Assembly (NCBI RefSeq): GCF_000981895.1 | Contig: NZ_LATD01000195.1 | Coordinates: 1-44,619 of the forward strand | DNA length: 44,619 nucleotides | Reading direction: 5' to 3' | DNA from: Streptomyces odonnellii | Lineage (GTDB): Bacteria; Actinomycetota; Actinomycetes; Streptomycetales; Streptomycetaceae | Part shown: positions 1 to 8,252 of the stretch, in pieces | How the letters are laid out: each line of letters starts with the position of its first letter | Numbering within the stretch: position 1 is the first letter of the stretch | Notes under the pieces: model-generated | Told to the model about the DNA's origin: nothing | Seen by the model: the letters and a program-made list of their open reading frames with translations, nothing else | Database searches by the model: none | Made by a program: the position numbers and the translations under genes

Positions 1-1
1 A

Positions 2-1888
2 CGCACCACCGCCCCCGGCGCGCCGCCCGGGACCGCCGCGCCGCTGCGGGTGCTGCTTCGCTACGCACGCCCCCATCGGGCCGTACTGAGCGCGACCCTG
101 CTGCTCGTGCTCGCGGCCAGCGCCGCCGGGCTGGTGCAGCCGCTGGTGGCTCAGCATGTGCTCGACGGGCTCAGTGACGGGCGCGGGGTGCTCGGGCCGG
201 TGATCCTGCTCGCGGCGCTCGTGGTGCTCGGCGCCGGGCTCACCGGGCTCCAGTCGTGGTGGCAGCAGCGGACCTCGGAACGAGTGGTCCGGCAGATCCG
301 CCGCGACCTGGTGTTCCGGCTGATCCGGCTGCGCGTGCCCGAGCTGGACCGCCGTCCGCCCGGCGACCTCATCGCCCGGGTGACCTCCGACAGCGCCCTG
401 GTGCAGAACGCCGCCACCGAGGGCCTGGTGATGGTCGCCAACGGCGTGCTCAGCATCCTCGGAGCGGTGGTCCTGATGGGCGTGGTCCATCTCGGACTGC
501 TCGGGGTGACCGCCGGTGTCCTGCTCGCCGTCACCCTGGTCATGATGCTCATCCTGCCCCGGATCCGGGAGGCGGTCGCCCGCTCGCAGGAGTCGGTCGG
601 CGCGGTGGGCGCCGCGCTGGACCGTACGCTCGGCGCCGCCAGAACCGTGAAGGCCAACGGCGCGGAGGGCAGGGAGACCGCTCTCGCCGGCGAGGCGATC
701 GAGGGCGCCTATCGCGCGGGCCTCACCGGTGCCCGCTATGTGGCGATGGTCAAGGTCCTGTCCGGGGTGTCCATCCAGGCCGCGTTCCTCGCCGTGCTCG
801 GTGTCGGCGGCGCCCTGGTCGCCTCCGGCGGACTCGACGCGTCCGCGCTGATCGCCTTCCTGCTGTACGTCTTCTATCTGGCCGGCCCGGTCGGCTCCCT
901 GGTCGCCGGGCTGAGCATGCTGCAACAGGGGCTCGGTGCCGTCGGCCGTATCGAGCAGGTCAAGCACATGCCGGTCGAGGACGACGTCGACACCGACACC
1001 GACACCGGTTCCGACAGCGATGCCGGCACCGGTACCGACGCCGTTGCCGGCACCGGCGGTGAGCAGCAGGCCGCGGGAGCGCGTCCGCCCGCCGCGCCGC
1101 CGGTCGAGTTCCGCGACGTACGGTTCTCGTACCCCGGCCGGGCGCCCGCCCTGCGCGGCATCTCGTACACCGTGCCCGGTGGCACGCAGACCGCGCTGGT
1201 CGGACTCTCCGGCGCGGGCAAGACCACCATGTTCGCGCTGCTGCAACGCTTCCACGAGCCGGACTCCGGCCGGATCCTCATCGACGGCGTCGACATCGCC
1301 ACCCTGCCCCGCGCCGAGGTGCGCCGGCGTATCGCGTATGTGGAGCAGGAGTCGCCCGTCATGGCGGGCACGATCGGGGACAACCTCCGCTACGCGGCCA
1401 CCGGGGCCTCGGACGAGGAGATCGCCGAGGTCCTGCGGCTGACCAGGCTCGACACTCTGATCGAGCGCCTTCCCGACGGGCTGCGCACCGCCGTCGGCAA
1501 CCGCGGGGTGACCCTGTCCGGCGGCGAGCGGCAGCGGCTTGCGATCGCGCGGGCCCTGCTGCGCCGGCCCGAGGTGCTGCTGCTCGACGAGGCCACCGCC
1601 CAACTCGACGCGAGCAACGAACGGGCGCTGCGGGAGGCGGTGGACCAGGCGGCCCGGCGCTGCACGGTGATCCTGATCGCGCACCGGCTGTCCACGGTGA
1701 CCGGGGCGGACCAGATCGTGGTGCTCGAACACGGTCTGGTGCGCGCTGCGGGAACCCACCGGGAACTGGTGGAGGCCGATGTGCTCTACCGCGAACTCGC
1801 CGCCTCCCAGATGCTTGTCAACGAGCCGGACGGATCGAACACCGACAGCGGCGGAATCGGCGGCGAACTCGTCGAAGCACCACACTGA
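2..1888 (+). CDS. ABC exporter, fused membrane and ATPase domains (5' end outside window)
   Basis: Half-size ABC exporter: a six-helix type membrane domain followed by a nucleotide-binding domain, probably working as a homodimer in the cytoplasmic membrane. The frame is open to base 2 with no ATG or GTG before the GTG at 50, and that GTG already lies at the usual exporter N-terminus, so the true start is probably just upstream of the window. All ATPase motifs are canonical: Walker A GLSGAGKTT near 1199-1225, signature LSGGERQ at 1514-1534, Walker B LLLDEATA around 1575-1600, and an IAHRLSTV switch histidine. Substrate cannot be read from sequence. Oddity: a roughly 35-residue Asp/Thr/Gly-rich stretch (about 975-1080) is inserted between membrane domain and ATPase. 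It faces the lipase gene and ends at a shared terminator. It lies on the opposite strand from the cluster's own exporter pair, so membership in the cluster is uncertain. Confidence 0.9.
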   Translation, partial: RTTAPGAPPGTAAPLRVLLRYARPHRAVLSATLLLVLAASAAGLVQPLVAQHVLDGLSDGRGVLGPVILLAALVVLGAGLTGLQSWWQQRTSERVVRQIRRDLVFRLIRLRVPELDRRPPGDLIARVTSDSALVQNAATEGLVMVANGVLSILGAVVLMGVVHLGLLGVTAGVLLAVTLVMMLILPRIREAVARSQESVGAVGAALDRTLGAARTVKANGAEGRETALAGEAIEGAYRAGLTGARYVAMVKVLSGVSIQAAFLAVLGVGGALVASGGLDASALIAFLLYVFYLAGPVGSLVAGLSMLQQGLGAVGRIEQVKHMPVEDDVDTDTDTGSDSDAGTGTDAVAGTGGEQQAAGARPPAAPPVEFRDVRFSYPGRAPALRGISYTVPGGTQTALVGLSGAGKTTMFALLQRFHEPDSGRILIDGVDIATLPRAEVRRRIAYVEQESPVMAGTIGDNLRYAATGASDEEIAEVLRLTRLDTLIERLPDGLRTAVGNRGVTLSGGERQRLAIARALLRRPEVLLLDEATAQLDASNERALREAVDQAARRCTVILIAHRLSTVTGADQIVVLEHGLVRAAGTHRELVEADVLYRELAASQMLVNEPDGSNTDSGGIGGELVEAPH

Positions 1889-1911
1889 ACCGTCGGGCCG
1901 GCCAAAACAGC

Positions 1912-1944
1912 GAGGGCGTTCCGCCGAAGTGGCGGAACGCCCTC
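1912..1944. terminator. Bidirectional stem-loop terminator
   Basis: A perfect 14-bp inverted repeat (arms 1912-1925 and 1931-1944) with a 5-base loop sits between two convergent genes, 23 bases after the stop of the ABC gene and 41 bases beyond the stop of the lipase gene. There is no long U-tract, which is common for Streptomyces terminators. The symmetry and position suggest that it ends transcripts from both sides. Confidence 0.85.
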
Positions 1945-1985
1945 ACCTTGAGCCACGCGCTATTCGTTGAGACCGGTGCTCACGG

Positions 1986-2786
1986 TCACCCGACGAGCGA
2001 TTTCAGCGCCGCGAGATACCCGTCGCGGTGCCCCGCCGTATTCGGGTGGTAGGACTCATTGATCTTGTCCCATTCAAGGCTGGTCACCCAAGGGGTGCCA
2101 CCCGAGCAGAGCGTGTGCGGGTCGAATACCGGCCGGGCGTCCAGGAATGTGAAACCGGCCTCCGCCGCACGGGCGGACATGATGCTCGCCAGGGTGTCGG
2201 CCGCCGAGTTCATGGCCGAGCGCTCGGTGTCGCTCAATCCGAATATTCCGCAGTTGCCGCGAATGGTGTAGAGCCGCGGATAACCGATGACGACGACTCT
2301 CGCGTTGGGCGCCTTGGCCCGTACCGCCGCGTAGGTCTGTGCGAGCGCCGGGGAGAGGTAGGCATGCGCGGCCTGCTTCGCCAGCTCGACGCCGTTGACG
2401 CAGTCCCGGTCGTCGATGGTGAGGATGCAGTTCGCCAGGACATCGACGAAACCGACATCGTTGCCGCCGACCTGGAGCGTCACCAGCGTGGTGTCCGCCG
2501 TCAGTTGGGGAATCTGCGTACTGATCACATCAGCCGTGGTGGCGCCGGAGCACGACGCCTCCACGAACGCGACCGACGGGTGCTGGGCCGCCCAGAGCCG
2601 GGGGTAGGCCAGCGGGCCGCGGCGGCATTCGGCGTTCGGATCGTCGTACGTCCGGGTGCCGGGGGCGACGGCGTACGAGTCGCCGAGCGCCACGTACTTG
2701 CCGTCCGCGGCCTGTGCCGAGGTCGAAACCGTGACCGCCGCGACCAATGCCAGCAGGACGGTGAAAAGTGCCTTCAATGAACGCAC
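1986..2786 (-). CDS. Secreted SGNH/GDSL-type lipase or esterase
   Basis: Extracellular ester hydrolase of the SGNH fold, 266 residues. The chosen GTG start (2784-2786) has GGAG at 2797-2800 about 10 bases upstream and gives a classic signal peptide: RSLK, a hydrophobic core, and a predicted cut after AQA at residue 26. An ATG at 2825 would add 13 residues that spoil the signal. Catalytic blocks are visible: GDS with Ser37, GGND at 107-110 (oxyanion hole), and His247 in SYHPN. The usual Asp three residues before the His is absent; some Streptomyces relatives work as a Ser-His pair helped by a backbone carbonyl, which may apply here. Six cysteines (the first two at 54 and 79) fit three disulfides, as in Streptomyces secreted lipases. 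It is the last gene of the leftward run, 85 bp after the PPTase; I found no convincing promoter in that gap. A role in polyene biosynthesis is not indicated; it may mark the cluster border. Confidence 0.9.
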   Translation of the reverse strand: MRSLKALFTVLLALVAAVTVSTSAQAADGKYVALGDSYAVAPGTRTYDDPNAECRRGPLAYPRLWAAQHPSVAFVEASCSGATTADVISTQIPQLTADTTLVTLQVGGNDVGFVDVLANCILTIDDRDCVNGVELAKQAAHAYLSPALAQTYAAVRAKAPNARVVVIGYPRLYTIRGNCGIFGLSDTERSAMNSAADTLASIMSARAAEAGFTFLDARPVFDPHTLCSGGTPWVTSLEWDKINESYHPNTAGHRDGYLAALKSLVG

Positions 2787-2871
2787 GGAAATACGTCTCC
2801 AATGGTGGGGGCATGGACCCGTCATGGATAGCAGTCCAGAGCGTCAAACTGTTGGCGTGTTCATGAAAAGG

Positions 2872-3567
2872 TTATGACGTCTCAAGGGGCATCTCAAGAG
2901 GCACATGGATAGCGGTCGCCACCAGCCCGCGCCCCGCCGTCCAGCGTCCCGAGAATTCATCGTGCCGACGGTTTCCCACCACAGGACCCGGTACGAGAAG
3001 CCGTGCGGTAAAAGTCCGTTCGACCGGATTGATGTCGATGTCCGCCTCGGAGAAATCGAGTTCGCGGCCGGTGAGCGGATACCACACCTTGAAAACGGTC
3101 TCCTTGGCGCTGAAAAGCAGCCGGTCCCAGCTCACTTCGGGATGACGCTCCGTCAGCTTCGCTATCCGCTCCGCCTCGTACGGCAGCGCGACGGCCTCCA
3201 GCACGCCCTCCGGCAGCGGCGCGTCGGGCTCCGCGTCGATGCCCAGCGCCGCCGTGGCGTTCTCGCCCGCCGACCGGGCCACCACCGCCGCGCGGTAACC
3301 GTCGCAGTGGGTCATGCTGCCGACGATGCCGTCCGGCCACTGCGGCGCGCCCCGCTTGTTGGGCAGCAGCGGTACGGGCGGCTGCCCGAGCCGGTGCAGC
3401 GCCCGCCGGGCCAGGAACCGTACGGTGGTGAACTCCCGCTGCCGCTTGGGCACCGCCCGTGCCACATGCGCCCGCTCCTGCGGGAACAGCGCGTCCGCGG
3501 CCCCGGCCGCCGTATCGTCGTACGCCGCCTCGGCCGCCACCGAGGCGGGCAGGATCTCCCCGATCAC
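2872..3567 (-). CDS. nysF: 4'-phosphopantetheinyl transferase (EntD/Sfp superfamily)
   Basis: Transfers 4'-phosphopantetheine from CoA to the active serine of carrier proteins, converting apo-ACP domains of the PKS into working holo forms. 231 residues from the GTG at 3565-3567. This start overlaps the stop of the phosphoesterase as GTGA, with an AGAGG-type ribosome site 7 bases upstream, so translation is coupled; a longer in-frame reading from 3639 lies wholly inside the upstream gene and is rejected. Diagnostic motifs: NKRGAPQWP near 70-78, SMTHCDGY near 84-91 (EntD-like), GIDAE at 109-113 (metal-binding acids Asp111, Glu113) and FSAKETVFK at 152-160 with Glu156 and Lys160. The symbol is by analogy to the PPTase of the nystatin cluster; homology by search was not tested. 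With seven ACP domains encoded in this window alone, these are plausible substrates, although a general housekeeping role is also possible. Confidence 0.92.
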   Translation of the reverse strand: MIGEILPASVAAEAAYDDTAAGAADALFPQERAHVARAVPKRQREFTTVRFLARRALHRLGQPPVPLLPNKRGAPQWPDGIVGSMTHCDGYRAAVVARSAGENATAALGIDAEPDAPLPEGVLEAVALPYEAERIAKLTERHPEVSWDRLLFSAKETVFKVWYPLTGRELDFSEADIDINPVERTFTARLLVPGPVVGNRRHDEFSGRWTAGRGLVATAIHVPLEMPLETS

Positions 3568-4415
3568 CAGACACCCTCTCGGCCGGCCGGCAGCGGCAGG
3601 ATCTGCCGCAGCGGCTCCCGGGGCGGGCGCTTGCGCCACTCACGCGGATAGCCCACCGACACCTCCTCGAAGCGGACGCCGTCGTACCAGGTGACCCGGG
3701 GGATGTGCAGATGCCCGTACACCACCGTCGCGGCCCGGAACCGTACATGCCAGTCGGCGGTCAGCTCGGTGCCGCACCACTGCGCGAACTCCGGGTAGCG
3801 CAGCACCCGGGTGGGCTCGCGGACCAGCGGGAAGTGGTTGACCAGGACCGTACGCAGCGCCGGGTCCACGGCCGCGAGCCGGCGCTCGGTCTCCGCGACC
3901 CTCGCCCTGCACCAGGCGTCCCGTCCGTCGTACGGGTCCGGGTGCAGGAAGCGCTCGTCGGTGCAGACGATGCCCGCCTCGGTCGCCACCTTCAGCGACT
4001 CCTCCATGGTGGTCGCGCCGGGCGCCAGGAACGAGTAGTCGTACAGCACGAACAGCGGCGCCACCGCCACCGGACCGCCCGCGCCCCGCCACACCGGATA
4101 CGGGTCCTCGGGCGTGGAGATCCCCAGCTCCCGGCACAGCTCGACGAGACGGAGATAGCGCTTCTCGCCGCGCAGATCGCACGGGTCCTGGGGATGTGTC
4201 CACAGCTCGTGGTTGCCGGGAGCCCACACCACCCGGGCGAACCGTTCGCTGAGCAGCCGCAGCGCCCACTCGACATCGGCGTACTTCTCGGCGACATCGC
4301 CGGCGACGATCAGCCAGTCCTCGTCGGAGTCCGGCCGCAGCGCCTCGACCAGAGCGCGGTTCTCGTCGTACACGACATGCAGATCACTGACGGCAAGGAG
4401 CCTTCCGTCGGACAC
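3564..4415 (-). CDS. Calcineurin-like metallophosphoesterase, coupled to the PPTase
   Basis: Two-metal phosphoesterase of 283 residues. Start GTG at 4413-4415 is chosen because a GAGGGGG ribosome site lies at 4424-4430; the longer ATG reading from 4484 adds a low-complexity Pro/Gly/Asn stretch. All family metal ligands are present: SDLH (Asp11, His13), AGD (Asp40), GNHE (67-70), NH (193-194) and GHLH (234-237). Its stop overlaps the PPTase start by 4 bp, so the two proteins are made together. In Mycobacterium tuberculosis the neighbour of PPTase gene pptT is pptH, a phosphoesterase of this superfamily that hydrolyses phosphopantetheine from holo-carrier proteins. By context I infer a similar carrier-protein hydrolase here; the sequence itself only supports 'metallophosphoesterase'. 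Alternative: a general nucleotide or diadenosine-type phosphatase. The preceding gap of 138 bp from the exporter gene is compatible with one operon or a separate promoter. Confidence 0.88.
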   Translation of the reverse strand: MSDGRLLAVSDLHVVYDENRALVEALRPDSDEDWLIVAGDVAEKYADVEWALRLLSERFARVVWAPGNHELWTHPQDPCDLRGEKRYLRLVELCRELGISTPEDPYPVWRGAGGPVAVAPLFVLYDYSFLAPGATTMEESLKVATEAGIVCTDERFLHPDPYDGRDAWCRARVAETERRLAAVDPALRTVLVNHFPLVREPTRVLRYPEFAQWCGTELTADWHVRFRAATVVYGHLHIPRVTWYDGVRFEEVSVGYPREWRKRPPREPLRQILPLPAGREGVW

Positions 4416-4553
4416 AGCACCGTCCCCCTCGTTGGTGTTCCCATCGGTCTTCGGGCGCCCGACCGGCCGGGCCGGCGCGCCCACCCTGCGAGATTACGCG
4501 GAAACACATGACGCGGCCCGGGGCACCGTGTTGCGGGCAGATGTCGGGCGTGG
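4416..4553. other. Gap between exporter gene and phosphoesterase gene
   Basis: 138 bp without a gene. It holds the phosphoesterase ribosome site (4424-4430) and a GC-rich partial inverted repeat at about 4453-4482 (6-bp outer arms). On the minus strand there is a TAATCT-like -10 candidate near 4490-4495 but no good -35 partner. I cannot tell whether the phosphoesterase and PPTase have their own promoter. Confidence 0.35.
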
Positions 4554-6404
4554 TCAGCCGCCGGCCGGCAGCGGCGCGGTACGCGGAGCCGCCGCGCGGG
4601 CCGAGTGCAGCCGTGCGTACAGGCCCTGACGCCTGATCAGCTCGTCATGCGTGCCGCGCTCCGCGATCCGCCCCGACTCCATGACGACGATGAGATCCGC
4701 GTCCCGGATCGTGGACAGCCGGTGGGCGATCACAAAGCTGGTCCGGCCCGCGCGCAGGGTGTTCATGGCTCGCTGGATGAGGACCTCGGTGCGGGTGTCG
4801 ACCGAACTTGTCGCCTCGTCGAGCACCAGGACCGCCGGATCGGCGAGAAACGCCCGGGCGACCGTGATGAGCTGCTTCTCACCGGCGCTGACGCTCGACG
4901 ACTCGTCGTCCAGCACGGTGTCGTAGCCGTCGGGCAGCGTACGGATGAAACGGTCCGCGCAGGTCGCGCGGGCGGCGGCGACGATCTCGTCACGGGTCGC
5001 GCCCTCGTGCCCGTACGCGATGTTCTCGGCGATCGTGCCGCCGAACAGCCAGGTGTCCTGGAGCACCAGACCGAACCGCGACCGCAGATCGTCCCGGGTC
5101 ATCGAGGCGGTGTCCGTGCCGTCCAGCAGGATGCGGCCCTCGTCGACCTCGTAGAAGCGCATGAGGAGATTGCCGAGGGTGGTCTTGCCCGCGCCGGTCG
5201 GGCCGACGATCGCGACCGTACTGCCCGGCTCGACCGTCAGCGACAGATCCTCGATCAGCGGGGTCTCGGGGGAGTAGCGGAACGACACCCGGTCGAACCG
5301 CACCCGGCCCCTGATCTCGCCGGGCGTGGCCGGGCGTACGGGATCGGGGTCCTGCTCCTCCGCGTCGAGCAGGGCGAACACCCGGGCCGCGGAGGCGATT
5401 CCGGACTGGAGCCGGCCGGCCACACTCGCCACCTGGACGATCGGCTGGCTGAACTGCCGGGAGTACAGGATGAAGGCCTGGACGTCGCCCAGGGTCAGGG
5501 CGCCGCTGACGACCTTCCACGCCCCCACCACGGACACCACGACAAAACCGAGGTTGGCGATGAACATCATGGCGGGCTCGATGGAGCCGGCGGCGAACTG
5601 CGCCTTCGCACCCGCCCGGTACAGCGCCTCGTTCTGCGCGTCGAAGTCCCGCTCGGCCTCCTCGCGCCGGCCGAAGCCCTTGACCAGCGAGTGGCCCGTG
5701 AAGATCTCCTCGACATGCGCGTTCATCGCGCCGGTGGCGGCCCACTGGTCCGCGAACCGGGGCTGGGCGCGCTTGCTGATCCAGGCCGCGAGCACCGCCG
5801 ACACCGGCACGCTCGCCACCATGATCAGCGCCAGCGACGGGGAGAGGACCAGCATCAGGATCAGCATGGTCCCGATCGAGAGAACCGAGGTGATCAGCTC
5901 GGCGAGGGTCTGCTGAAGGGTCTGCTGGAGATTGTCGACATCGTTGGTCGTACGGCTCAGCACCTCGCCCGCCGGATGCCGGTCGAAGTAGCTCAGCGGC
6001 AGCTTCCCGAGCTTCTCCTCCGCCCGCTCCCGGAGCCCGAAGACCACCCGCTGGACGACGGCCGCGACAAGTCGGCCCTGCGCGAGCATGAAGAGCGAGG
6101 CCGCGACATAGAGCGCGAGCAGGATCAGCAGCAGATCGCCGACGCGGCCGAAGTCCACCCCAGCCGCCGCGCTCTGACCGTCCGTCAGAACCCCTTCGAC
6201 GATCAGGTCGGTGGCTTTCCCGAGCAGCAGCGGGCCGAAGGCGTTGCAGCCGATCCCGGCGATGCCCATGAGAAGAGCCATCGCGATACGGGCGCGGTGC
6301 GGCCGGAGCAGTCCGAGGAGCCGGCTGCCCGTCCCGCCGGACTCCGGCGGGACGGGGCCGGCCGGCGGGGAATCCGGCTGGTCAGGGCTGTCCGGCGAGA
6401 CCAT
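4554..6404 (-). CDS. nysG: ABC exporter half, catalytic partner of a heterodimer
   Basis: Membrane domain plus ATPase in one chain, 616 residues, probably forming a heterodimer with the product of the gene directly upstream to export the polyene. Walker A GPTGAGKT is at 401-408, Walker B LVLDEATS with the catalytic Glu530, and the switch is IAHRLST with His561, all canonical. The signature motif, however, is VSAGEKQ (505-511) in place of LSGGQ. Such a changed signature combined with a partner lacking the catalytic Glu is the hallmark of heterodimeric exporters with one degenerate ATP site. The ATG at 6402-6404 overlaps the partner's end by 23 bp and has a very strong ribosome site (GAGGAGGAGG, 6411-6420). 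The N-terminal ~25 residues are Pro/Ser/Gly-rich and probably disordered. Symbol by analogy with nystatin; transport of polyene is inferred from cluster context only. Confidence 0.92.
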   Translation of the reverse strand: MVSPDSPDQPDSPPAGPVPPESGGTGSRLLGLLRPHRARIAMALLMGIAGIGCNAFGPLLLGKATDLIVEGVLTDGQSAAAGVDFGRVGDLLLILLALYVAASLFMLAQGRLVAAVVQRVVFGLRERAEEKLGKLPLSYFDRHPAGEVLSRTTNDVDNLQQTLQQTLAELITSVLSIGTMLILMLVLSPSLALIMVASVPVSAVLAAWISKRAQPRFADQWAATGAMNAHVEEIFTGHSLVKGFGRREEAERDFDAQNEALYRAGAKAQFAAGSIEPAMMFIANLGFVVVSVVGAWKVVSGALTLGDVQAFILYSRQFSQPIVQVASVAGRLQSGIASAARVFALLDAEEQDPDPVRPATPGEIRGRVRFDRVSFRYSPETPLIEDLSLTVEPGSTVAIVGPTGAGKTTLGNLLMRFYEVDEGRILLDGTDTASMTRDDLRSRFGLVLQDTWLFGGTIAENIAYGHEGATRDEIVAAARATCADRFIRTLPDGYDTVLDDESSSVSAGEKQLITVARAFLADPAVLVLDEATSSVDTRTEVLIQRAMNTLRAGRTSFVIAHRLSTIRDADLIVVMESGRIAERGTHDELIRRQGLYARLHSARAAAPRTAPLPAGG

Positions 6405-8136
6405 GGACGGCCTCCTCCTCGGTGAGCTGGGAGAGCGCTATCTCGCGGTAGGTCGTGCTGTCGCGCAGCAGCGCGTCATGGGTGCCGGTGGCGACGACGC
6501 GCCCGGCGTCGAGCACCACGATCCGGTCGGCGTGCCGCACCGTGGCGACGCGCTGGGCGACGGTGAGCACGGCCGCCCCCGCCGTCTCGGGCGCCAGGGC
6601 GGTACGGAGCGCGGCGTCCGTGGCGTAGTCGAGCGCCGAGAAACAGTCGTCGAAGAGGTAGATCCCGGGCCGGCGCAGCAGGGTGCGGGCGATGGCCAGC
6701 CGCTGGCGCTGGCCGCCGGAGACATTCGTACCGCCGCGGGCGACCGGTGCGTCGAGTCCGCCGGGCATGGCCTCGACGAAGTCCGCTGCCTGGGCGGTAC
6801 GGAGGGCCTGCCACAGCTCCTCGTCGGCGGCGTCCGGATTCCCGAAGCGCAGATTGCTCGCGACGGTCCCGGAGAACAGATACGCCCGCTGCGGCACGAA
6901 CCCCACCGCGCGGCTCAGCACTCCGGGGTCCAGCTCCCGTACATCGGTGCCATGGACCCGTACCGAGCCCCCGGTGACATCCATCAGCCGCAGGACCAGA
7001 TTGAGCAGGGTCGTCTTGCCGCTGCCGGTGCTGCCGAGGATCGCCACGCTCTCGCCGGGCTCCGCGCGCAGATCGATCCCGTGGAGTATCGGTTTCTCGG
7101 CGCCCGGGTAGCGGAACTCGGCCCCCCGGATGTCGAGTCCGCCGGCCGTGCCCGAAGGCCGTACCGGAACGGCGGGCGGGCGCACGCTCGTCGGGGTCGC
7201 CACGATCTCCTGGATCCGCTCGGCGGACACCTTCGCGCGCGGCACCGACAGAAACACGAACGCGATCATCACGACCGACATCAGGATCAGCGAGAGATAG
7301 CTCAGGAACGCGCTGAGCGCGCCGATCCCCATGGTGCCGCTGTCGATCCGGTGGGCGCCGACCCACAGGATCGCCACCATGAAGCCGTTCATCAGCAGCA
7401 GGACCACCGGGAGCATCGACGCGATCAGCCGGCCCACCCGCCGTGACACATCGAAGAGTTCGGTATTCGTCCGGGTGAACCGCGCACGCTCATGGGCGTC
7501 CCTGACGAAGGAGCGCACCACCCGCACCCCGGTGATCTGCTCGCGCAGCAGCCGGTTCAGCCGGTCGAGACAGGTCTGCATCCGCTCGTAGAACAGCCCC
7601 ATACGGGCCAGGAGCAGACCGAACGCGACACCGACGACCACCACCAGGACCACCAGGATCAGCGCCAGTGGAACGTCCTGCTGGAGCGCCAGCACCACAC
7701 TGCCCAGGCACATCAGGGGCGCCGACACCACGATGCCGAACCCGGACTGGGCCAGTGTCTGCACCTGCTGCACATCGTGGACGGTCCTGGCCATCAGCGA
7801 CGGCGTACCGAAGCCGCCCACCTCGCGGGCGGAGAAGTCCAGCACCCGGCGGAAGACCACCGAGCGGATGTCGCGGCCCATCGCCATCGCCGTACGGGCG
7901 CCCAGCGACACCGCGCCGACCGCCGCCGCGATCTGTACGAGCGCCACCGCCACCATGACCGCGCCGGCCCGGGTGATGTAACCGCTGTCCCCGGCGACCA
8001 CCCCGCGGTCGATCAGCGCGGCACCGAGCGTCGGCAGCAGCAGGGTGCCGAGGATCTGCACGAGTTGCAGAAGAACCAGCAGGGCCGCCGACCGCCGATA
8101 GGGGCGCACATGAGTTCGCAGAAGTCCGAACAGCAC
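6382..8136 (-). CDS. nysH: ABC exporter half, degenerate ATP-site partner
   Basis: Membrane domain plus ATPase, 584 residues from the GTG at 8134-8136 (GGAG at 8146-8149, 9 bases upstream). An ATG at 8190 would prepend an Arg/Cys-rich segment before the typical LFGLLRTHVRPYR start and has no support. Walker A GSTGSGKT is at 368-375 and the signature is VSGGQRQ (472-478). Two catalytic residues are changed: Walker B reads LFDD, so Asp497 stands where the catalytic Glu should be, and the switch histidine is Gln528 in VAQRVAT. This subunit therefore forms the non-hydrolysing site, while its intact signature completes the active site of the partner. First gene of the leftward operon, facing the dehydratase gene across a 274-bp control region, so exporter and sugar/PKS genes are probably switched on together. 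Substrate assignment (polyene) rests on synteny. Confidence 0.92.
   Translation of the reverse strand: MLFGLLRTHVRPYRRSAALLVLLQLVQILGTLLLPTLGAALIDRGVVAGDSGYITRAGAVMVAVALVQIAAAVGAVSLGARTAMAMGRDIRSVVFRRVLDFSAREVGGFGTPSLMARTVHDVQQVQTLAQSGFGIVVSAPLMCLGSVVLALQQDVPLALILVVLVVVVGVAFGLLLARMGLFYERMQTCLDRLNRLLREQITGVRVVRSFVRDAHERARFTRTNTELFDVSRRVGRLIASMLPVVLLLMNGFMVAILWVGAHRIDSGTMGIGALSAFLSYLSLILMSVVMIAFVFLSVPRAKVSAERIQEIVATPTSVRPPAVPVRPSGTAGGLDIRGAEFRYPGAEKPILHGIDLRAEPGESVAILGSTGSGKTTLLNLVLRLMDVTGGSVRVHGTDVRELDPGVLSRAVGFVPQRAYLFSGTVASNLRFGNPDAADEELWQALRTAQAADFVEAMPGGLDAPVARGGTNVSGGQRQRLAIARTLLRRPGIYLFDDCFSALDYATDAALRTALAPETAGAAVLTVAQRVATVRHADRIVVLDAGRVVATGTHDALLRDSTTYREIALSQLTEEEAVHGLAGQP
6411..6420 (-). 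promoter_or_regulatory. Strong ribosome binding site inside the upstream exporter gene
   Basis: GAGGAGGAGG read on the minus strand, six bases before the ATG at 6404. It encodes the Glu-Glu-Glu run near the C-terminus of the upstream exporter half and fixes the start of the second half, allowing coupled and roughly equal synthesis of the two subunits. Confidence 0.8.
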
Positions 8137-8200
8137 GGAAAGACACTCCGGTTGACAGAGCCGGCCCGGACGCCGACGCACACAGTGCACCGCATCCGGG

Positions 8201-8216
8201 GCCCGAAAATCCCTAG
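8201..8216 (-). promoter_or_regulatory. Partial PAS-LuxR (PimM-type) operator
   Basis: Read on the minus strand this is CTAGGGATTTTCGGGC. The first ten positions match the consensus CTVGGGAWWTCCCBAG established for the pimaricin regulator PimM, but the second half is degraded. It lies 52 bp (about five helical turns) from the perfect site and on the exporter side, so it may serve that promoter or strengthen binding at the perfect site. Confidence 0.5.
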
Positions 8217-8252
8217 TGTTACCGGCGATCCGTCTTCACCGCGGTGCCCGCA

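Noticed and set aside
3568..3639. Longer PPTase reading from 3639
   Set aside because: It would lie within the end of the phosphoesterase gene and lacks a ribosome site; the GTG at 3567 has one and gives the usual N-terminus length.
4453..4482. GC-rich inverted repeat before the phosphoesterase as a terminator
   Set aside because: The stem is imperfect, has no T-tract, and such repeats are expected by chance in this base composition.
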